From: JAUSPI01 sp964650385
GTDB lineage: Bacteria > Desulfobacterota > Syntrophia > Syntrophales > JADFWA01
Length of the DNA: 44,171 bases
NCBI GenBank assembly: GCA_964650385.1
Contig: CAZYTP010000013.1
Coordinates: forward strand, 1-44,171
Reading direction: 5' to 3'
Shown: one piece after another, positions 8,502 to 17,618 of the stretch
Layout of the letters: every line of letters begins with the position of its first letter
Position numbering within the stretch: the first letter of the stretch is position 1
The notes under the pieces: generated by a model
Database searches by the model: none
The model's input: the letters and a program-made list of their open reading frames with translations, nothing else
Told to the model about the DNA's origin: nothing
Translations under genes and position numbers: made by a program

Positions 8502-9269
8502 CTATGCTGTCTTCTGACTCTGATACTTATTTACACGGGCTATATAATTTTTAGTCTCTTCAGGCAATCTGCCGGGATGCTTTTCAACATTTCCCATCCC
8601 CCAGTTGTAAGCAGCAAGCGCCAGATTATTATCACCATCATACCGATCCAGCAGGATTTTTAAATAACGTGTTCCCCCCATAACATTTTCGACCGGATTA
8701 TATGGATTTTCGACACCCAGATCCTTGGCTGTATCGGGCATAAGCTGCATGAGGCCCATTGCCCCTTTGTGGGAGGTACTGCCGACATCAAAATCACTTT
8801 CAGCCTTTATAACTGCCTTTACCAAACCGGAATCAACCCCATATTTTTTCGAAGCACTGTCAGCAATACGATTAATGTCCCGCAGCGTTTGCTCATCATC
8901 TTTCTCTTTTTGCAAAGGGTGTTGATTTTTTGACGCTGATGCCGGTGTTAATGATCCCTGCGGAATTTTTATCCTGTCCAACAAAGATCCTTGAAAACCG
9001 GGACTACCTAAAGCTTCGAAAACTGAAAAAGTCAAATAATCACTCATTTGCTTTTGAACTATTCTAATAAGCTGCTGAAGTATATCTTGCTCAAGCGGGA
9101 TATCTCCCGCTAAACGCGTGGCCTTCATTTCAGCGTTCAATAACGCGTCAAATTTACCAGGCTTAAAGCTGTGGATTCGCCCCAGACCGGTAAGATCCTT
9201 CTTTATGGTAGCTATGTTGGATATGTTGGATTTAAGTAACTGAAAACCGGTATCACAAGGAACTTTCAT
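8502..9269 (-). CDS. Lytic transglycosylase (SLT domain), sigma-54-linked
   Basis: This is a 255-residue SLT-family peptidoglycan lytic transglycosylase. The catalytic Glu is in VIKAESDFD (E157 from this start), with downstream GAMGLMQLMPDTAKDLG and LALAAYNWG. The SLT domain covers roughly 130-245. The N-terminal 110 residues are helical, with no clear signal peptide, and may be a targeting or flagellar-rod type extension. I choose the ATG at 9269 because GAGG lies 8 bases upstream; a GTG at 9278 is an alternative. A sigma-54-like site upstream suggests flagellar or envelope-stress regulation. No flagellar genes are in the window, so that role is inference. Confidence 0.85.
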   Translation of the reverse strand: MKVPCDTGFQLLKSNISNIATIKKDLTGLGRIHSFKPGKFDALLNAEMKATRLAGDIPLEQDILQQLIRIVQKQMSDYLTFSVFEALGSPGFQGSLLDRIKIPQGSLTPASASKNQHPLQKEKDDEQTLRDINRIADSASKKYGVDSGLVKAVIKAESDFDVGSTSHKGAMGLMQLMPDTAKDLGVENPYNPVENVMGGTRYLKILLDRYDGDNNLALAAYNWGMGNVEKHPGRLPEETKNYIARVNKYQSQKTA

Positions 9270-9310
9270 CACATGCACCTCAAGACCAAGAAATTTCTCA
9301 CTTCAATAAT

Positions 9311-9327
9311 ATCAAGTTTCGTGCCAA
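9311..9327 (-). promoter_or_regulatory. Sigma-54-like promoter
   Basis: On the minus strand this reads TTGGCAC-GAAAC-TTGAT. The -24 element matches TTGGCAC perfectly and the spacing is correct. The -12 element has TTGAT in place of the consensus TTGCT/A. The predicted start near 9300 leaves about 30 bases to the transglycosylase ATG. RpoN dependence is inference from the match. Confidence 0.5.
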
Positions 9328-9411
9328 CTTACCGTCTCCCTGGAAAAACCGGGGGAAACTATCAAGCTACACCGACGAAGATGCGGCTGCCCATGAGGTG
9401 AAGCAACACAG

Positions 9412-9633
9412 CTATTTCTTTTTTGGAGAAAACATCTGGCAGTCTATACCGGAACATTTGAATGTAATTCTGAATGGAAGTGCACGTGATTTGAATCCCA
9501 TAGCCCTGCAGCCATAGGGGAAATTGGCATCATGAGTAATATAGAAGCTGGAACATTTAAAACAGGCCACTTTTGCAGTTTTTGAATGTTCTTTTTCAAT
9601 CCCGTTTTCAAGTTTCTTTTCTGAATGCACCAT
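9412..9633 (-). CDS. Small Cys-rich conserved protein
   Basis: The C-terminal 55 residues show a clear conserved pattern: C-x-x-C, then YIT-x-x-x-x-x-PYGCRAMGFKS, then SG-x-x-C-x-x-F-x-x-K. I recall this from short uncharacterised bacterial proteins, sometimes misannotated as uracil-DNA glycosylase. Four Cys suggest a small zinc-binding fold. The frame is open upstream to 9840, but that extension is unlike a protein, so I start at the ATG at 9631-9633 (73 residues). GGGGGA abuts this ATG, and the GTG immediately after it is an alternative start. Function unknown. Confidence 0.6.
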   Translation of the reverse strand: MVHSEKKLENGIEKEHSKTAKVACFKCSSFYITHDANFPYGCRAMGFKSRALPFRITFKCSGIDCQMFSPKKK

Positions 9634-9760
9634 TCCCCCATTGAAAGGATAAAAATCCCGTTGTGATGAAGTTGTTTCAAATATCACAGCTTCAATACTA
9701 CAATTAAATAAACACATACATGAAGTTAAAAATGAAAACAAGTGTAAGACGTTTAAATGA

Positions 9761-9785
9761 GTCAAACGGCGATTTGACCCCTTTT
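9761..9785. repeat. Dispersed short inverted repeat, copy 1
   Basis: GTCAAACGGCGATTTGACCC begins this element, whose outer GTCAAA and TTTGAC arms form a small inverted repeat. A second copy at 12929-12955 matches at 21 of 24 positions. The two copies bracket the DUF2130 and first ATPase genes. It resembles REP-like sequences linked to REP-associated transposases, but no transposase is present here. Confidence 0.5.
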
Positions 9786-9862
9786 CAGCTTCTATGTCAA
9801 AAAATAAGTTTAATTTCCCTGAAAGCAAACATCCATTCATAATCGGACGGGCTCGTATAATT

Positions 9863-9945
9863 GAAGCTCCCCGCCCATAGGGCGGGCTTCCCGGTAATGC
9901 ATATGTTTGTTTTATATTGCGCCCTTCTCGGGTGCGCTCCCGGTC
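9863..9945. repeat. GC-rich hairpin repeat, copy A
   Basis: The element opens with GAAGCTCCCCGCCC-ATA-GGGCGGGCTTC, a long hairpin shown here by its arms only. It continues through CCGGTAATGCATATG and ends with CGGGTGCGCTCCCGGTC, a second hairpin. The same two-hairpin arrangement recurs at 17822-17950 and 19524-19634. The 439 bases 9634-10072 contain this, the short repeat at 9761 and no gene I can support. Confidence 0.75.
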
Positions 9946-10072
9946 ATTTCAAGAATACAATTTGACGAAAAAGGAAAATCTTAACTGGGCTTGTTTTACG
10001 GCAATCAATTCCGGTGGATGAGTGAAGGGAAGACTTGACACTTTTTCCCGACTATTTTTTAAAATTATTTCT

Positions 10073-11323
10073 TCAATCTATCTCTATTTCATCTACTGAT
10101 GTTTCTAATTCCAAGCTTTTTATTTCGGGCAATGACGCTCCAATGATACCCTGCATATCTCCATACATACCCGATGTATTCAAGACAACTCTTTCAATTT
10201 GTTTTTCTCGTTTAGACCAAATCTTGTTCATTGCTCTTTTTTCTTGATCCAGGTCTTTTTTCATAGACGAGAAAGCTTCTACGATTGCTTCAACTCTCTG
10301 CCTGAATTCGGGACCGGAGAGGTAATTATATAAAACTTCCATCTTTTCCTGTTTGCCGACAGCAGATAGTTTTGTCATGGCAACCTGAATAAGATTAATC
10401 CGTAATGCCGTAACCAATCCTATCATGGAAGAATAATCCGTAACCCAGATTCCGTCGATAAATGCAAAATTGCTAACATCTTTAGGAAGGGTTATGGACA
10501 ATATTACGGCTATGTCTGCATGTACTTCTCGTTGATCATCTCTTAATTTTTGCATCCAACCGTCACTCCATGCCTTTGTGCGTTTGGATTCCCAAATAAT
10601 TGTTCCGCAATATTGACCAGTTGGATTATGAACCTTCTGCAAAATATCAGCACCGCGAATACCTTTTGGAACTGGGGCAATTTCATCTGATGGAAAATTA
10701 ATTCTAAGAACATCTTCCAAATCAAGCTCTAGTACTTCACCTTGCATCTGTTGCGAGCCTTGTTCTGCCCTCCGCTTTAGATCCTCGATTTGTTTCCTTA
10801 GATCAGAGATCTGTTTTTCCTTTTCTAAATCTTTGAGTCTATGTTCTTCACTGAACATTCGGGCGGCAGTCTCTCTGATTTTTTCACGCTCTTCGTCGAG
10901 CTTCCTTTCCATTTCTAATTCGAAAGCCTTCTTTTTTTCTTCAAGTTCTCTGCGCTGTTTTCGTAATTCAAGTTCTGCCTTTTGCGATTCTTGTAGTTTT
11001 TTATCTTTTTCTTCTATCTGACCAATTAAATCCTTTATTTTTAATTCGCTTTCTTCTATTACTTTTTTCTTTATTTCGACTTCTAATTTTTCCTTTTCTT
11101 CTTGTATTTTCTGGGTGATTTGCTCTTCCATTGATTTTATTGCATCTTCGAGTTCTTTTTCTTTCGCACGCAAGGCTTCGTTTTTCTGTTCTAATAGCTT
11201 CTCTGCCTTTTCCCGTTCTGCTTCAAAATCCTTCTGTAATTGCTCTCTGATTTGATGAGAAATAGCTTCGGTTAATGGGATTTCTTTTTTACAATGTGGA
11301 CATATTATTACTTGTTCTGTCAC
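10073..11323 (-). CDS. DUF2130 coiled-coil protein with nuclease-like core
   Basis: This is a 416-residue protein. Residues 8-11 form CPHC, a possible metal-binding knuckle. Residues 25-195 are a highly charged coiled coil. The remainder matches DUF2130. Within it, GIRGADILQKV (D226) followed by CGTIIWESKRTK (E245-x-K247) has the D...E-x-K spacing of a PD-(D/E)xK nuclease fold. The function is not established. It starts with GTG, supported by AAGGAG 8 bases upstream. Its neighbours (AAA ATPases, STAND protein) suggest an accessory or defence setting, but DUF2130 is also found elsewhere. Confidence 0.85.
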   Translation of the reverse strand: MTEQVIICPHCKKEIPLTEAISHQIREQLQKDFEAEREKAEKLLEQKNEALRAKEKELEDAIKSMEEQITQKIQEEKEKLEVEIKKKVIEESELKIKDLIGQIEEKDKKLQESQKAELELRKQRRELEEKKKAFELEMERKLDEEREKIRETAARMFSEEHRLKDLEKEKQISDLRKQIEDLKRRAEQGSQQMQGEVLELDLEDVLRINFPSDEIAPVPKGIRGADILQKVHNPTGQYCGTIIWESKRTKAWSDGWMQKLRDDQREVHADIAVILSITLPKDVSNFAFIDGIWVTDYSSMIGLVTALRINLIQVAMTKLSAVGKQEKMEVLYNYLSGPEFRQRVEAIVEAFSSMKKDLDQEKRAMNKIWSKREKQIERVVLNTSGMYGDMQGIIGASLPEIKSLELETSVDEIEID

Positions 11324-11408
11324 TGCAAAATCTCCTTCCGATGGGAAAATGAAAAATTTAAGACCTTATGCTCATTTTTTCCGGATAGCGGGGAATCTCC
11401 GACCCTAT

Positions 11409-12656
11409 TTACCCCGTTAGCATAAGGAAATTTTCGGCCGGTATAATATAGCAGTTTCCGGGAAAAGCCTCGACCTTATCAGCATGGTGAATGATCTGGT
11501 AGAATGGGATACCAAGCTTCTCGCTGAAAAACCGTCCGTGCTTATTGATATCCCTGCCCCCTTCACGTGCTTCAAACAATGCAATCGGTTCATTATCTTT
11601 TACCAGAACAAAATCAACCTCACGCTTTTCCCGATCCCTGATATATCTGACTTCATATTCTCCAAGACCCTTCTCGGTTAAACGAACCGCCATTCGTAGG
11701 AGGCTCATGGCAATCAGGTTTTCAAATCTGCTTCCTTGATCCTTAACCATCGACCAGTCGTAGAAATAAAGCTTCTTATCTTTCTTTATTGCCCGAACTA
11801 TTTTCCGATGCCATGGGCGTATTGTAAACACCAGACACAGGCTTTCCAATATGTCTATCCATTTGGACACCGTTACATGATGATACCCGAGATCCTCTCT
11901 TAATGATTTTATGCTGAGTCGAGACCCGACTTTAGTCGGCAGAATTTCTGCAAGCGTTTCAATCCCTTTTATATCTTGTATCTGTGAAAGATCGCGAACC
12001 TCTTCTCTGGCAATCAAAATTCTGTAATCCTTCTGCCATCGAAGATGGAATTCTTCTGAACCTTTCAGGAATGGCTCTGGAAATCCGCCGAATTTTAGTA
12101 ATAAGTCAAGTGCTTCCTTCCGACCTCCGGTTTTTACGTTTCTGGATAGCCCGGCACTTTCATGTCCGTCTGTAAAAATTCTTTTATTTTCGGTTGCTTC
12201 GATGATATGTGAAAAATCACCCGTTGCTTCAGGAAGACCGAGAGGAAACATCTGATATGAAAAGTAGCGACCTAATAGAGAATCACCCGATTTTTGAAAG
12301 TAGTCAAGTCGTCCGGAGCCGGTCACGAGAAGCTGCATCCTCTCTTTTGTAGTGTCATAGAGCCCCTTTAAAATGTTTCTCCACTCTCTATGTTTATGAA
12401 TCTCATCGAAAACAACCGGTACGGGGTCATGTTCAAATCTATCATCGATAAAATTCCTGAGGTAGATTGGATTTCTTCTATATTCTACCAGTATCGAAGG
12501 ATCATCCCAATTAAAGTATGTACCTTCAGTATCTGTCGAATCCAACCACATCTGCGCAAATGTAGTTTTCCCTACCTGCCGGGGTCCCGACAGGAAAATC
12601 ATTTTCCCCGCAGTCATGACAGGGTCAAAGATATAAGTTCCAATCAAACGTTTCAT
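11409..12656 (-). CDS. AAA ATPase with C-terminal DUF4143
   Basis: This is a 415-residue protein of the AAA_14/DUF4143 group. Walker A is GPRQVGKTT (24-32) and Walker B is VVFDEIHK (81-88). A VTGSGR sensor-like segment follows. The C-terminal part has a winged-helix stretch and a REVDFVLV motif, which in this family belongs to a degenerate nuclease-like DUF4143 domain. The cellular role of this abundant family is unclear. The ATG at 12654-12656 lies about 2 bases after the predicted transcription start, so the mRNA may be leaderless. A TTG at 12665 would add three residues. A second member of the family is at 18024-19262. Confidence 0.88.
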   Translation of the reverse strand: MKRLIGTYIFDPVMTAGKMIFLSGPRQVGKTTFAQMWLDSTDTEGTYFNWDDPSILVEYRRNPIYLRNFIDDRFEHDPVPVVFDEIHKHREWRNILKGLYDTTKERMQLLVTGSGRLDYFQKSGDSLLGRYFSYQMFPLGLPEATGDFSHIIEATENKRIFTDGHESAGLSRNVKTGGRKEALDLLLKFGGFPEPFLKGSEEFHLRWQKDYRILIAREEVRDLSQIQDIKGIETLAEILPTKVGSRLSIKSLREDLGYHHVTVSKWIDILESLCLVFTIRPWHRKIVRAIKKDKKLYFYDWSMVKDQGSRFENLIAMSLLRMAVRLTEKGLGEYEVRYIRDREKREVDFVLVKDNEPIALFEAREGGRDINKHGRFFSEKLGIPFYQIIHHADKVEAFPGNCYIIPAENFLMLTG

Positions 12657-12657
12657 G

Positions 12658-12693
12658 CTTGACAATTATTCACACATATAAACAATTGTCAAG
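12658..12693 (-). promoter_or_regulatory. Promoter embedded in a perfect dyad (candidate operator)
   Basis: On the minus strand TTGACA (12687-12692), a 16-base spacer and AATAAT (12665-12670) form a near-consensus promoter for the ATPase gene. The whole site is bounded by a perfect 10-bp inverted repeat, CTTGACAATT and AATTGTCAAG, separated by 16 bases. A dimeric repressor binding the arms would cover both the -35 and the start site. The remaining bases up to 13049 hold a short repeat at 12929 and no supported gene. Confidence 0.55.
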
Positions 12694-12928
12694 ACAAAAA
12701 TTCACAACTATGAATTTTTATCGAAACTCAGGCTAACATATTGATTTTGATGATTAAGAAATTCCACGAAAAAAGGAGGCTCTTATCAGGGTTGGTTTTC
12801 TTATTTGTCGTTGTTTTTTAACAATTAATCAATTCCTGGAAATGAGGCAAGGGCAGGGTTGGCCTATACCCCATATCGTTAACATTTAATATTGAAGATG
12901 TGACCTTCTCAGACCTTTTTCTTCAATA

Positions 12929-12955
12929 GGTCAAACGTAGACTTGACCCCTTTCA
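12929..12955. repeat. Dispersed short inverted repeat, copy 2
   Basis: The core GGTCAAACGTAGACTTGACC is an imperfect palindrome with GGTCAA and TTGACC arms. It matches the copy at 9761-9785 at 21 of 24 positions. Just after it GACCCCTTTCAT is repeated twice in tandem (about 12944-12970). It lies in the 390-base gap between the ATPase promoter and the STAND gene. Confidence 0.5.
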
Positions 12956-13049
12956 TCGACCCCTTTCATCTCTTTCATCTCTATCATGGGCGTGCGGCTT
13001 CGTCGAGAACCTTCGAAATATTACCTAGATTTAGCTTCAACATCCGATC

Positions 13050-16000
13050 CTAAATATTGACTGCATTTAAAATAAAGTTTTGATCATCACTTAAATCAGC
13101 TTCCCGTAAAATACACATTGCCGCGCTTATCAATTCATCGGCATATACAATATAACCTGACTCTCCCGGTGATTCCATTTTTGCTAATATTCTCTCGAAT
13201 ATATTGAGCGCTTTACCAGGTGCATTATTTGATAATTTTGGAAACCAATGATAGAAACTATAAAGATTACACATTGCCTTTTTATCTAGGGCATCAATAT
13301 ATTTTTCGGCAAATTCGGTTGCATTTTCATTGCCGCATATATCTAATTGCGCAAAGGAATTTTCCATATGGTTTAACAAATCAGGAAATTTCTTTATATT
13401 GTCAATGAAGTATATAAGTGCTTCTTCGCATTTTTCTTTTGAAGGTGTACTTGATAGATTTGCTTTAAATACTTGAAGCGCTCCCTTCCATACGGAATCA
13501 TTATTAATAGTATTCAAATCATCCAGTAAATCACTCCAACAGATATAATCCGCTAAATATACTAATGTTGAAATTCTGCCATAAGTTTCACCTGCCGTTT
13601 CCATCGCTTCGTTTTGGAATCTGTCAAGATATGGTTTTACCTTGTCATAATGATTGTAGTAATTATGGTAAAGGAACGCTTCACCTAACGGCCACAGAAG
13701 CGGATCAGGGTCACTAAAAACGATATCATATAATGTCCAAGCACCATTCAAATCATATTGTGAATAGTACGGCAGATAATTCAGGATTGCAGCGCGAACA
13801 CCTGGATGAAAATCACCTGCAAATCGGTGCATCAATGGAGAAAGCATTTCATGCAATGGTTTTCCATGTTTAAGCAACTGTGTGGCCAAAATAATCGAGC
13901 CCTCTGCCGCAATCCCTCGGATAGAATTTATTGCGTCATGCGATAAATCGTCCGGTCCGATACCGGTTTTTTGAGCCGAAAAACTATGTTGCTTTACCTC
14001 TTCCGGATTTTTATGATTTGCAATCCGAAAAAGGGGAAACACAAGTAGCTCTACATCACCAAGATCTTCTATTACATGGCAACACGCCTTTAATGTACGG
14101 GCGATCTTATATGAATCGCTCCATAGAAATTCATTTTGGAATATCAGTCTAATAATCGTTTTTCCCAAGAAATGACCATTCGGTAAGGGTTTCTTGGGTT
14201 CCCACCCTTTTGACGGGGGTCGCAAGTTCCCAAAACGATAGCGGATATGATAGGCGAGTCCTTCCACAACGGCTATTGCATATTCATGCCGAATATCCGT
14301 AGTCAAAAATTTTTCGAAAAATAGTATGAATCTCATGGGATCCAAAGCGCAACAATTGCTAAATGTTGAGATTACTTGATCGGTTCCTCCTATATGGTGT
14401 TCGTATTGGAATCCATTCCTCTTATAGCAATCATAAAATTTTAAAAGGTGAATGAGCGAATCGTCTGATAAGGACAGCATTTGTTCTTCTGAGATAGGTG
14501 ATTTTACTACACCACCACCGCCATATATACGCGGTGGAAATGGCCATTCGCCAAATATATTTTTCCAGGTATCTACAAACTTGTTGCTTTCTATTATCCT
14601 AAATATTACGGGAATATTCTGAATGTATTGGAATTGAACATATGCCATTGCTCGTTTCGACTCTTCATCATCGGCATCTCGATATCTTAGGCTTAATACT
14701 CTCCGTTGAATTTCTTCCTGAATTGGTTGCGCTAATAAAGGGAATGAATCATGAAGAAGTTTACCTAACTCGCAAGATATTCGACTGGATGACAAGACCT
14801 CTTTTCGTTTAAGAAGTTTTTCAATTGAATCTATATTGTCTTCCACATTTTTTCTGTATGCTTGGATTATCAGATATATAAGCCCCTGTTCCAATGAGCA
14901 GTTCAATTTATCACGATTTCCCTGCCACCACTGATCATTGTTCTTAGATCGTTCTTGCAGTGCATGTGATATGGCGTCTAAAAGGTTGTTTAAGGGACCA
15001 TCACGACGGGTGTCATGATTTTCATGCCGGAATCTCCACTGGGTATTATTTAGGAATGCATCACGAAATTGCTCTTTAGTGTAATACTTATGATGCGCAC
15101 TCCAGGCTTCTATAGATTCAACGGCTGTCGAGAGTAGATAATCTGAACAACATAATCTTTTTTTGAGGAAGTCTTTATCGTGGAAATGATAATCTGAACA
15201 CTGTAGACCTTTTTCAATATTGTCTAAAACATAACCATCTATTTCTTTTTTATTCACTTTTGATGTTATAAGGCTCCACAGCAACTCATCCCCAGCATCA
15301 TTCTTTTCCACAAATTTTCCTAATGCTTTAATGAAAAACAATTCTGAGACTTCAGGATTCCCCGACAGGCAGGACTCTATTAATTCATAAACACCTTTTG
15401 CGTCCCATGCTTCAAACTTGTCTAGAGCAGAACCTACTTCCCAGATATATTTAGGATCTTGACCGATGAATGCATTCCACATTCTGATAACCTCTTCGGG
15501 TCGTACATTCATCCATTCGCGTAATTTGGCTATAAAATGTATCTTTAAGGATTCGTATGTGACATTTTCTAATATTTCCTGAAATATGTTTGATTGAAAT
15601 AAATCAAACCAAACGGCACCCTTTAAGACCTCTAAGAATCGCCTAAAGTGGTCCGGATGATTTTGCAGTAGCCAATTGAATAGTGCAAGGTCATCATTAG
15701 TTGGCCGAATCTCGGCCAATGATTCCACTACTAGACGTTTGATATGATAAGCAATATCTGTGTTGGTTAAAACTTTCTTTATGTCGAAAGCAAAGCGTTC
15801 CGGTTGATACGTGCGGAGATAAAAAAGGAAGCTTCTGATTGATGGGCGAATAAAGGGCAACGGCGAGTTGCTGAGAATAAATGTTTCAAGCGTCTGTCCA
15901 TTAGCTAAGGCATGTTTTGTGGTCAACGCATCTATCAAAGTCTGATGAATCAAGCCGATTCTCACGCCGGTCTGATCTTGCTGAATTACTCCTTCGCTTT

Positions 16001-17573
16001 CCAATGTCCTTACCAATAAGGTCTCACCATCGAAACTATCTTTCATAAGAAACAGGCTTCGACGCTCGATAAGTTTATTGGCCATATCCTGCAGTGCTTT
16101 ATAGGCAACGTCACCAAGATAGCCATTTTTTCGAACGACTTCCTCTAAAAATGAATCAGTAAATGCATAGGATGTGTTAAGAGACGCAAGGGGCACCCTA
16201 TTTACAATTCTTTCAAATAATTTAAGATTGCGCGGATTGCTGAATAATTCTTGGTAGTCTTTTGCAATTTGATTAGGATTGACTCCCATTTTCTTCAAAA
16301 TTGGTGAAACATTTCGATCGAAATCTAGATTTGCTACATGTATTTCAATATCCCATTTTCTGTCGCGTAACAGTGGATCATATTGTAGATCGAATGTCCG
16401 ACAAGCAACAATAACAGTAATATATTTAAAGCTTTCAAGCCGATCGAGAAGCGACAAGAAAATCCTGAGAGATTTTTGGTCTCGTGCGAGTGCAAGCGCA
16501 TCGAGCGAGTCAAGAATTATTATAGGCTTTCTATAGTTTGAAAGTCGTGCCGATAGTCCGACAATATCTACACACAGTTGCAATCTGTCGTTTATTAACT
16601 CTTCATAGGAATCAACATCGTCATAAAGATCACCTCGGATATACAACACACCATACTGGTCTAGAGATTCTAAATAATCTGCAATGTCAAGAAGCATGCA
16701 ACTCTTGCCACAGCCTGGATCACCAGTAATGATGATTTTTTTCTTGCTTTTCTCAAGAGCCGTTAAAATTTTTTTTGTTTCTAGTCGATCAATTTTTTCA
16801 CCTACGATCTCCCTTGAAATGCCTTTTCGGCCTATTTGCGAGGCTGATTTAAAATCACTCACGATTTGCGTTTCGCTTTTTAAGGGTGCAACAGGCAATC
16901 CATTTTTGTGAAGTTCTGAAAGAATATGTTCGCGAGTAAGCTTATATGGTCCACTGAGACCAGCTTGATTCTGTCGTAGCAGTCGTTCAATATACGCTAA
17001 TGCTTGATCAGGCTTGTGGTAAAGTTTTTCGATATTTTCATTTATTATCCGTTCCCAATCTTCAAATGAATGGAGGGAACCTATCTCCACATTAGTAAAT
17101 AACTTAAAAGCCTGTTCTTCATCTCTGGCTATTACTTTTGCTAGCTGTACCAGAGTATCTTTTAGAGTTTTGGGCGCACTAACACAAAAAGCGCTATAGG
17201 TTTCAAAGTCTTTTGAGTCCTCTAGGTAATTTCCAAAGGGACCAAAGGGCGTTCTTGAGTATAATATGACCTTACCCTTCGCTTCTTTTTCAAGCTGGTT
17301 ACACGCTTTTCGTAATTCATCCTGCAAATCGGTGATTGACCAATTTCTGTGATTTGTTTGATTTTTTTTGGCTTGGATAAACCGGTATGATCCATCCTTG
17401 TGCCGAGCAACGATATCATCAACAGACACCACATCATCTTGACCAGGAATGGAAATCGTTTCCATTTGAACCCAGTCCCATTCTTCTTCAAGAAGAAGAT
17501 GGGTTATCCAATAAAGTCCAATTCTCAATTGGTACTCATCACCACGATGTGATCTCTTCGCAGCTAAACTCAT
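13050..17573 (-). CDS. Large STAND-type NTPase with N-terminal PD-(D/E)xK nuclease-like domain (Avs-like)
   Basis: This protein has 1507 residues. The N-terminal region (about 1-130) begins with RGDEYQ and carries E38, DDI (D52, D53) and FIQAKK (Q67-x-K69), the pattern of Cap4/DUF4297-like nucleases. A P-loop ATPase follows: Walker A GDPGCGKS (284-291), Walker B IIILDSLDAL (351-360), then ACRTFDLQYD. A winged-helix-like stretch lies near 480-590, and over 800 residues of helical, repeat-like sequence complete it. This effector-STAND-sensor layout is that of antiphage Avs proteins; the role here is inferred. I use the ATG at 17571-17573 because AAGG lies about 9 bases upstream. The frame stays open to 17633, but that extension runs into a terminator hairpin. 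The gene is visibly AT-richer than uvrBC, suggesting transfer. Confidence 0.85.
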   Translation of the reverse strand: MSLAAKRSHRGDEYQLRIGLYWITHLLLEEEWDWVQMETISIPGQDDVVSVDDIVARHKDGSYRFIQAKKNQTNHRNWSITDLQDELRKACNQLEKEAKGKVILYSRTPFGPFGNYLEDSKDFETYSAFCVSAPKTLKDTLVQLAKVIARDEEQAFKLFTNVEIGSLHSFEDWERIINENIEKLYHKPDQALAYIERLLRQNQAGLSGPYKLTREHILSELHKNGLPVAPLKSETQIVSDFKSASQIGRKGISREIVGEKIDRLETKKILTALEKSKKKIIITGDPGCGKSCMLLDIADYLESLDQYGVLYIRGDLYDDVDSYEELINDRLQLCVDIVGLSARLSNYRKPIIILDSLDALALARDQKSLRIFLSLLDRLESFKYITVIVACRTFDLQYDPLLRDRKWDIEIHVANLDFDRNVSPILKKMGVNPNQIAKDYQELFSNPRNLKLFERIVNRVPLASLNTSYAFTDSFLEEVVRKNGYLGDVAYKALQDMANKLIERRSLFLMKDSFDGETLLVRTLESEGVIQQDQTGVRIGLIHQTLIDALTTKHALANGQTLETFILSNSPLPFIRPSIRSFLFYLRTYQPERFAFDIKKVLTNTDIAYHIKRLVVESLAEIRPTNDDLALFNWLLQNHPDHFRRFLEVLKGAVWFDLFQSNIFQEILENVTYESLKIHFIAKLREWMNVRPEEVIRMWNAFIGQDPKYIWEVGSALDKFEAWDAKGVYELIESCLSGNPEVSELFFIKALGKFVEKNDAGDELLWSLITSKVNKKEIDGYVLDNIEKGLQCSDYHFHDKDFLKKRLCCSDYLLSTAVESIEAWSAHHKYYTKEQFRDAFLNNTQWRFRHENHDTRRDGPLNNLLDAISHALQERSKNNDQWWQGNRDKLNCSLEQGLIYLIIQAYRKNVEDNIDSIEKLLKRKEVLSSSRISCELGKLLHDSFPLLAQPIQEEIQRRVLSLRYRDADDEESKRAMAYVQFQYIQNIPVIFRIIESNKFVDTWKNIFGEWPFPPRIYGGGGVVKSPISEEQMLSLSDDSLIHLLKFYDCYKRNGFQYEHHIGGTDQVISTFSNCCALDPMRFILFFEKFLTTDIRHEYAIAVVEGLAYHIRYRFGNLRPPSKGWEPKKPLPNGHFLGKTIIRLIFQNEFLWSDSYKIARTLKACCHVIEDLGDVELLVFPLFRIANHKNPEEVKQHSFSAQKTGIGPDDLSHDAINSIRGIAAEGSIILATQLLKHGKPLHEMLSPLMHRFAGDFHPGVRAAILNYLPYYSQYDLNGAWTLYDIVFSDPDPLLWPLGEAFLYHNYYNHYDKVKPYLDRFQNEAMETAGETYGRISTLVYLADYICWSDLLDDLNTINNDSVWKGALQVFKANLSSTPSKEKCEEALIYFIDNIKKFPDLLNHMENSFAQLDICGNENATEFAEKYIDALDKKAMCNLYSFYHWFPKLSNNAPGKALNIFERILAKMESPGESGYIVYADELISAAMCILREADLSDDQNFILNAVNI

Positions 17574-17618
17574 TGCAAATGACCTTATATGTAAATTTTT
17601 GGTGCCTCTGTCCTTAAC

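Noticed and set aside
9279..9411. c-di-GMP riboswitch before the transglycosylase
   Set aside because: The expected conserved segments of the GEMM class are absent; a sigma-54-like site explains the region better.
9634..9840. N-terminal extension of the small Cys-rich protein
   Set aside because: The extension includes the 9761 repeat and has no protein-like pattern.
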